Assembly (NCBI GenBank): GCA_937875395.1
Contig: CALNCU010000115.1
Coordinates: 1-17,168, forward strand
Direction of reading: 5' to 3'
Source: an uncultured Armatimonadota bacterium
GTDB taxonomy: Bacteria; Armatimonadota; UBA5829; DTJY01
Length of the DNA stretch: 17,168 bases
Shown here: piece by piece, positions 13,748 to 17,168 of the stretch
Numbering within the stretch: position 1 is the first letter of the stretch
Layout: each line of letters opens with the position of its first letter
Translations under genes and position numbers: made by a program
The notes under the pieces: generated by a model
Told to the model about the DNA's origin: nothing
Seen by the model: only the letters and a program-made list of their open reading frames with translations
Database searches by the model: none

Positions 13748-15190
13748 ATGTGGCGGAACAAGCGTTTAAGAATAGCTGCGTTGGTGCTCCTTGCCATAAT
13801 ACTGATAATAGTTATCTGGCGGATAAGGGCCTCTGTAAAAGAGGTGGCCGTTATCCGCCCAGTAAGGCGTGAAGTTGTAGAACTTGTAGTTGCAAGCGGC
13901 TACCTTGCAGCAGTAAGACAGAGCGATGTAGGCACACAGATAAGCGGGGTGATAGCTCAGGTCTACGTGCGTGAGGGAGATGCAGTCTACGCCGGAGAGC
14001 TGCTCGCTCTGCTCAGGCGGGAAGACCTTCTTGCGCAGATGAACCAGGCCCGGCTGGCCGTAGCGACCGCCAGATCACAGTTTGCGCAGGCCGCCCGCCC
14101 CGCCCTTCCTTCAGATATTGCCCGCGCAAGGGCAGAACTTGCCCAGGCGCGGCAGGTAAACACGGCGCATCTTGAGGCGGCAAGGCAAAGGCTTGCGCAG
14201 CTTCAACGGGGCGGCCGGCCGGAGGAGCGGGCCAGGGCGCAGGCAGCGCTGGAACAAGCCAGGGCATCCCGTAGGCAGGCAGAGCTGGATGTAGAGAGGC
14301 AAAGGCTGCTCTTCTCCCGCGGAGCCATCCCCCGTGCAGATTTGGACAGGGCGGAGACGGCGCTTACCCAGGCGCGCTCGCAGGAGCGCCAGGCGGAAGA
14401 GAACCTTGCCCTTGCAATAAAACCGGCCTCTGTAGAAGAGATTGCGCAGGCAAGATCAGATGTGCGGGCGGCACAGGCCATGCTTAATACCTCTGTGCAA
14501 ATAGCCCGGGACAATCTGCAGACCCTTCTCTCCCAGCCCAGGCCGGAAGATGTGAGCGTTGCCCGCGCCCGCTTAAGTGAGGCGCAAGCATCCTTAAAAA
14601 CCGCAGAGGATGAGGCGGCCAAAGCCAAGATATACGCCCCCTTTGCCGGAATTGTGGTTAAGCGCAACGCAGACCCCGGCGGGAGCGTGCTTCCTGGGCA
14701 GCTGCTCTTTACCGTGGCCGATATGAGCCGGACGGAGATTGTGGTAGAAACGGATGAGAGCAACCTTCCCAAGCTTTCCGTAGGTCAGCCGGCCACAATT
14801 ATTGCCCCCGCCTACCAGAACCGGCCGTTTAAGGCAGCTCTTGTGCGCATAGGCCCGCAGGTAAACTTTCAGCGCGGAGTCGTGCAGCTAAGGCTTAGGC
14901 CCGTGCAGCTCCCCTCCTACGCTCGCCCGGATATGACGGTAGATGTAAACATAGAAGTTGCGCGCATCCCCAACGCTCTTGCGCTTCCGGCATCCGCAGT
15001 GTTGCAGCCAGAGGAGAACCCTTACGTATTTGTTGTGGAAGATGGGCGGGCCCGGCGCAGAAATGTAAGGGTTAGGGCTCTTTCTACAGATTGGGCGGCG
15101 GTTGAAGGCATCTCTCCCGACTCGGCGGTTATTCTACAGGGCACGGAGGTCCGTCCCGGCCAAAGGGTAAGTATTGCGGAGGAGAAGTAG
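13748..15190 (+). CDS. HlyD/MacA-type periplasmic adaptor of an ABC exporter
   Basis: A membrane-fusion protein linking an inner-membrane ABC transporter to an outer-membrane duct. The 480 residues start with a signal anchor (hydrophobic 9-24, after basic RNKRLR). A lipoyl half-motif follows (VGTQISGVIAQVYVREGD, 61-78), then a long alpha-helical coiled coil (about 95-290), the second lipoyl half (APFAGIVVKRNADPGGSV, 297-314) and beta-barrel and membrane-proximal domains to 480. The coiled coil contains four related units near residues 116, 153, 223 and 261, each a Pro-containing turn followed by an acidic and ARA-rich helix start (for example LPSDIARARAELAQA). The ATG has AAGGAAGGG upstream. 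It is the first gene of a tight operon with the permease (1-nt gap) and ATPase. No outer-membrane TolC-like gene is in the window, and the substrate is unknown. Confidence 0.92.
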   Translation: MWRNKRLRIAALVLLAIILIIVIWRIRASVKEVAVIRPVRREVVELVVASGYLAAVRQSDVGTQISGVIAQVYVREGDAVYAGELLALLRREDLLAQMNQARLAVATARSQFAQAARPALPSDIARARAELAQARQVNTAHLEAARQRLAQLQRGGRPEERARAQAALEQARASRRQAELDVERQRLLFSRGAIPRADLDRAETALTQARSQERQAEENLALAIKPASVEEIAQARSDVRAAQAMLNTSVQIARDNLQTLLSQPRPEDVSVARARLSEAQASLKTAEDEAAKAKIYAPFAGIVVKRNADPGGSVLPGQLLFTVADMSRTEIVVETDESNLPKLSVGQPATIIAPAYQNRPFKAALVRIGPQVNFQRGVVQLRLRPVQLPSYARPDMTVDVNIEVARIPNALALPASAVLQPEENPYVFVVEDGRARRRNVRVRALSTDWAAVEGISPDSAVILQGTEVRPGQRVSIAEEK

Positions 15191-15191
15191 A

Positions 15192-16448
15192 ATGTGGGAC
15201 AGCTTCTCTATATCCGTGGCCATAAGGCAGCTAAGGTACGGAATCACTCAAACCTTTCTTACAATGGGGGTTGTGGCAATAAGCGTAACCCTTATCATCT
15301 TCCTGGGCTCCCTGATAGGCGGGCTGCAAAAGATGATTTTGGAGACGGTAACAGAATCCATCCCAAATATTGTTATAACCCAGCCCAAACGCATGCCGCT
15401 TACGCCAAGGGATATTGCATCCCTCAGAAAGAAGGGAACCCTCTACATAGGCAGCGGCACAACTCTTGAGGAACGCACCCGAAAGATAGAGGATTGGATG
15501 TTCTGGCTGCCGCGCCTTGAACGCTTTGACCCGGATATAACCGCCGTCTCTCCCGTTGTAGAGGGGCAGGCCATCCTCTCTGCCGGAGCTACTCAGCGGG
15601 GGGTGCAGGTGACGGGGGTTATACCGGAGAGGCACAACCGCGTAGTGAATATAGAATCAAAGCTTATATCCGGCCGGTTCTTTGGGCTTAGGCCGGGCGA
15701 GATTGTTATAGGCTACCAGATTGCAAATGACTTTGGGCTTAAGGTGGGGGACAGGGCGCGCCTTTCAACATCCACAGGAAACACCGTCACCTACAGGGTG
15801 GCGGGCATCTTTAATACGGGCCTGCCCACCGTGGATAATGCAATGGTCTTTGTTACGCTTACAGATGCGCAATCGCTCTTTGAACTTGGAAACGCCGTAA
15901 CAAGCATAGACATAAAGCTGGCGCATATCTTTGACGCCAATACCATTGCAGACAGGCTTAAGCTTCAGGTGCCCTACAAGATAGATTCCTGGATGAGAGA
16001 GAACCAGGAACTGCTGACTGCGCTCTCCGCACAATCGCAATCATCTAACCTTATCCTGGTCTTTACCACCCTTGCGGCGGGTTTTGGGATTGCAAGCATA
16101 CTTATAACCGTTGTTACAAGCAAGCTTAGAGAGATAGGCATCTTAAGGGCAATTGGGGCCACAAGGAAGCAGATTATAGGCATATTCACCCTTCAAAGCA
16201 CTCTGCTAGCCGCAATAGGCGGAATCATAGGGGCCGGGCTGGGCATAGGGCTCTCACTTGCGGCCTACCGGGTAAGGACGGCGCAGGCTGTGCCGGGACA
16301 GGGGGGCCAGGTATTCCCTATAGACTTAAGATGGCAGCTTGTGACAGGGGCCATTGCCATTGCCATAGCCGTGGGGTTTGCGGCCTCCCTTTACCCTGCC
16401 TGGCGTGCGGCAAAAGTGAACCCCATAGAGGTAATACGGGGGCAGTGA
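15192..16448 (+). CDS. ABC transporter permease, MacB/LolE (FtsX-like) family
   Basis: The membrane subunit of the exporter, expected to be a dimer driving transport by mechanotransmission. The 418 residues show the four-helix family layout: TM1 at about 20-45, a large periplasmic domain (about 46-275), then three helices near 280-305, 330-350 and 375-400. The C-terminal YPAWRAAKVNPIEVIRGQ is the family signature, and SKLREIGILRAIGATRKQI is the coupling segment that contacts the ATPase. The ATG at 15192 has GGAGGA (15178-15183) inside the end of the adaptor gene; an in-frame TTG at 15174 would overlap the adaptor. The last base of its stop codon is the first base of the ATPase start. MacB itself carries a fused ATPase; here the subunits are separate, as in DevC or LolC/E. 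Confidence 0.93.
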   Translation: MWDSFSISVAIRQLRYGITQTFLTMGVVAISVTLIIFLGSLIGGLQKMILETVTESIPNIVITQPKRMPLTPRDIASLRKKGTLYIGSGTTLEERTRKIEDWMFWLPRLERFDPDITAVSPVVEGQAILSAGATQRGVQVTGVIPERHNRVVNIESKLISGRFFGLRPGEIVIGYQIANDFGLKVGDRARLSTSTGNTVTYRVAGIFNTGLPTVDNAMVFVTLTDAQSLFELGNAVTSIDIKLAHIFDANTIADRLKLQVPYKIDSWMRENQELLTALSAQSQSSNLILVFTTLAAGFGIASILITVVTSKLREIGILRAIGATRKQIIGIFTLQSTLLAAIGGIIGAGLGIGLSLAAYRVRTAQAVPGQGGQVFPIDLRWQLVTGAIAIAIAVGFAASLYPAWRAAKVNPIEVIRGQ

Positions 16449-17128
16449 TGCAGGAAAGATGCGTTGTAGAGCTTAAAAATGTGAATAAGACATATTACAA
16501 CGGAGTGGCAACCCCGGTGCTCTTTGACATAAATCTCTGTGTGGCGCCGGGGGAGTTTGTTTCGGTGGTGGGCGCATCCGGCTCCGGCAAAACCACCCTC
16601 CTGAATATAATAGGCCTGCTGGACGCCCCCACATCCGGCCAAGTTATACTGCACGGCAGGGATGTCTCCCAGTTCTCTGAGGACGAGAGGGCGCAGATGC
16701 GTCGCGAATACCTGGGTTTTATCTTCCAGTTTTACTACCTTCTCCCGGAGTTTACGGTGCTGGAGAATGCCCTTATGCCCTGCCGGATAAGTAATTGCAA
16801 GGAGATGGATGCTAAAAGAGCGCGGGCCATAGAACTTCTGCAGCAGGTTGGGCTTGGGAACAGGATAGATTACCATCCAGGCCAGCTCTCCGGTGGACAG
16901 CAGCAGCGCGTGGCCATTGTAAGGGCGCTTACAAACGATCCTGCGCTTGTGCTTGCAGACGAACCCACAGGCACACTGGACAGCAAGAGCGGGCTGGCGG
17001 TTTTTGAGCTTATGAAGGAATTGAACCGTACCACCGGAAAATCTTTTCTTATGGTAACCCACGATGAGGGCTTTGCCCGCGAGGCAGACCGCACCCTCCC
17101 CATAGTAGACGGCAGGATAGGGGGATAG
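16448..17128 (+). CDS. ABC transporter ATP-binding protein, LolD/MacB-like
   Basis: The nucleotide-binding subunit powering the exporter. The 226 residues carry Walker A GASGSGKTT (42-50), Q-loop Gln94, signature LSGGQ (147-151), Walker B LVLADE (167-172) and the H-loop His205 in VTHD. The stretch QFYYLLPEFTVLENALMP (94-111) closely resembles LolD (QFHHLLPDFT...), placing it in the MacB/LolD/FtsE branch. The ATG overlaps the permease stop by 1 nt (TGATG), which selects this start; an in-frame extension upstream only shadows the permease gene. Only 40 nt remain after the stop, so any further operon members are beyond the window. Confidence 0.95.
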   Translation: MQERCVVELKNVNKTYYNGVATPVLFDINLCVAPGEFVSVVGASGSGKTTLLNIIGLLDAPTSGQVILHGRDVSQFSEDERAQMRREYLGFIFQFYYLLPEFTVLENALMPCRISNCKEMDAKRARAIELLQQVGLGNRIDYHPGQLSGGQQQRVAIVRALTNDPALVLADEPTGTLDSKSGLAVFELMKELNRTTGKSFLMVTHDEGFAREADRTLPIVDGRIGG

Positions 17129-17168
17129 CACCCGGCATATGCGGAGCTCTTTGCAGATGAGCCCCGCA

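Overview
The window is a compact bacterial chromosome segment, moderately GC-rich by eye, with no mobile elements, no rRNA or tRNA genes and no CRISPR array. Isoleucine ATA codons are used freely in almost every gene. The host is probably diderm: it has a periplasmic-adaptor exporter and an ATPase that resembles the lipoprotein-sorting ATPase LolD. Several genes resemble Firmicutes/Terrabacteria types: a two-domain PAS/HisKA kinase, a PolX with an intact PHP domain, a three-domain Jag, the order dnaJ-prmA, and a YidC without the usual Gram-negative P1 domain. A deep-branching diderm of the Terrabacteria side (Armatimonadota-like) would fit, but this is a weak inference.

Left part (1-2738, + strand): the 3' end of a sensor histidine kinase is followed 11 nt later by dut. 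A separate unit then carries a 68-residue single-span membrane protein with its own promoter and a strong terminator. Next is thiE, starting at TTG.

Middle (2751-5344, - strand): rpoZ, dnaJ and prmA are read leftward from a near-consensus sigma-70 promoter at 5440-5469. A terminator-like hairpin, with a competing upstream pairing, lies between rpoZ and dnaJ and may act as an attenuator. Divergent from rpoZ, across about 330 nt, is polX, which encodes a family X DNA polymerase/PHP nuclease.

Right-centre (7533-13306, + strand): this is the classic rpmH-rnpA-yidD-yidC-jag-mnmE cluster (ribosomal protein L34, RNase P protein, membrane insertion, RNA-binding regulator, tRNA modification). It starts from a good promoter. 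It has neither dnaA on the left nor mnmG on the right; polX and a single-chain iron-sulfur L-serine dehydratase take those places. The YidC is unusual: a TPR-like helical segment lies between TM1 and the insertase core, and lysine occupies the position of the conserved groove arginine.

Right end (13496-17128, + strand): a 64-residue acidic protein of unknown function precedes a three-gene exporter. The exporter comprises an HlyD-type adaptor with repeated coiled-coil motifs, a MacB/LolE-type permease and a LolD-like ATPase, in the order adaptor-permease-ATPase known from DevBCA systems. Nothing amounts to a proven new system. The items most worth a second look are the YidC-TPR fusion, the two RNA-structure candidates and the two small orphan proteins.
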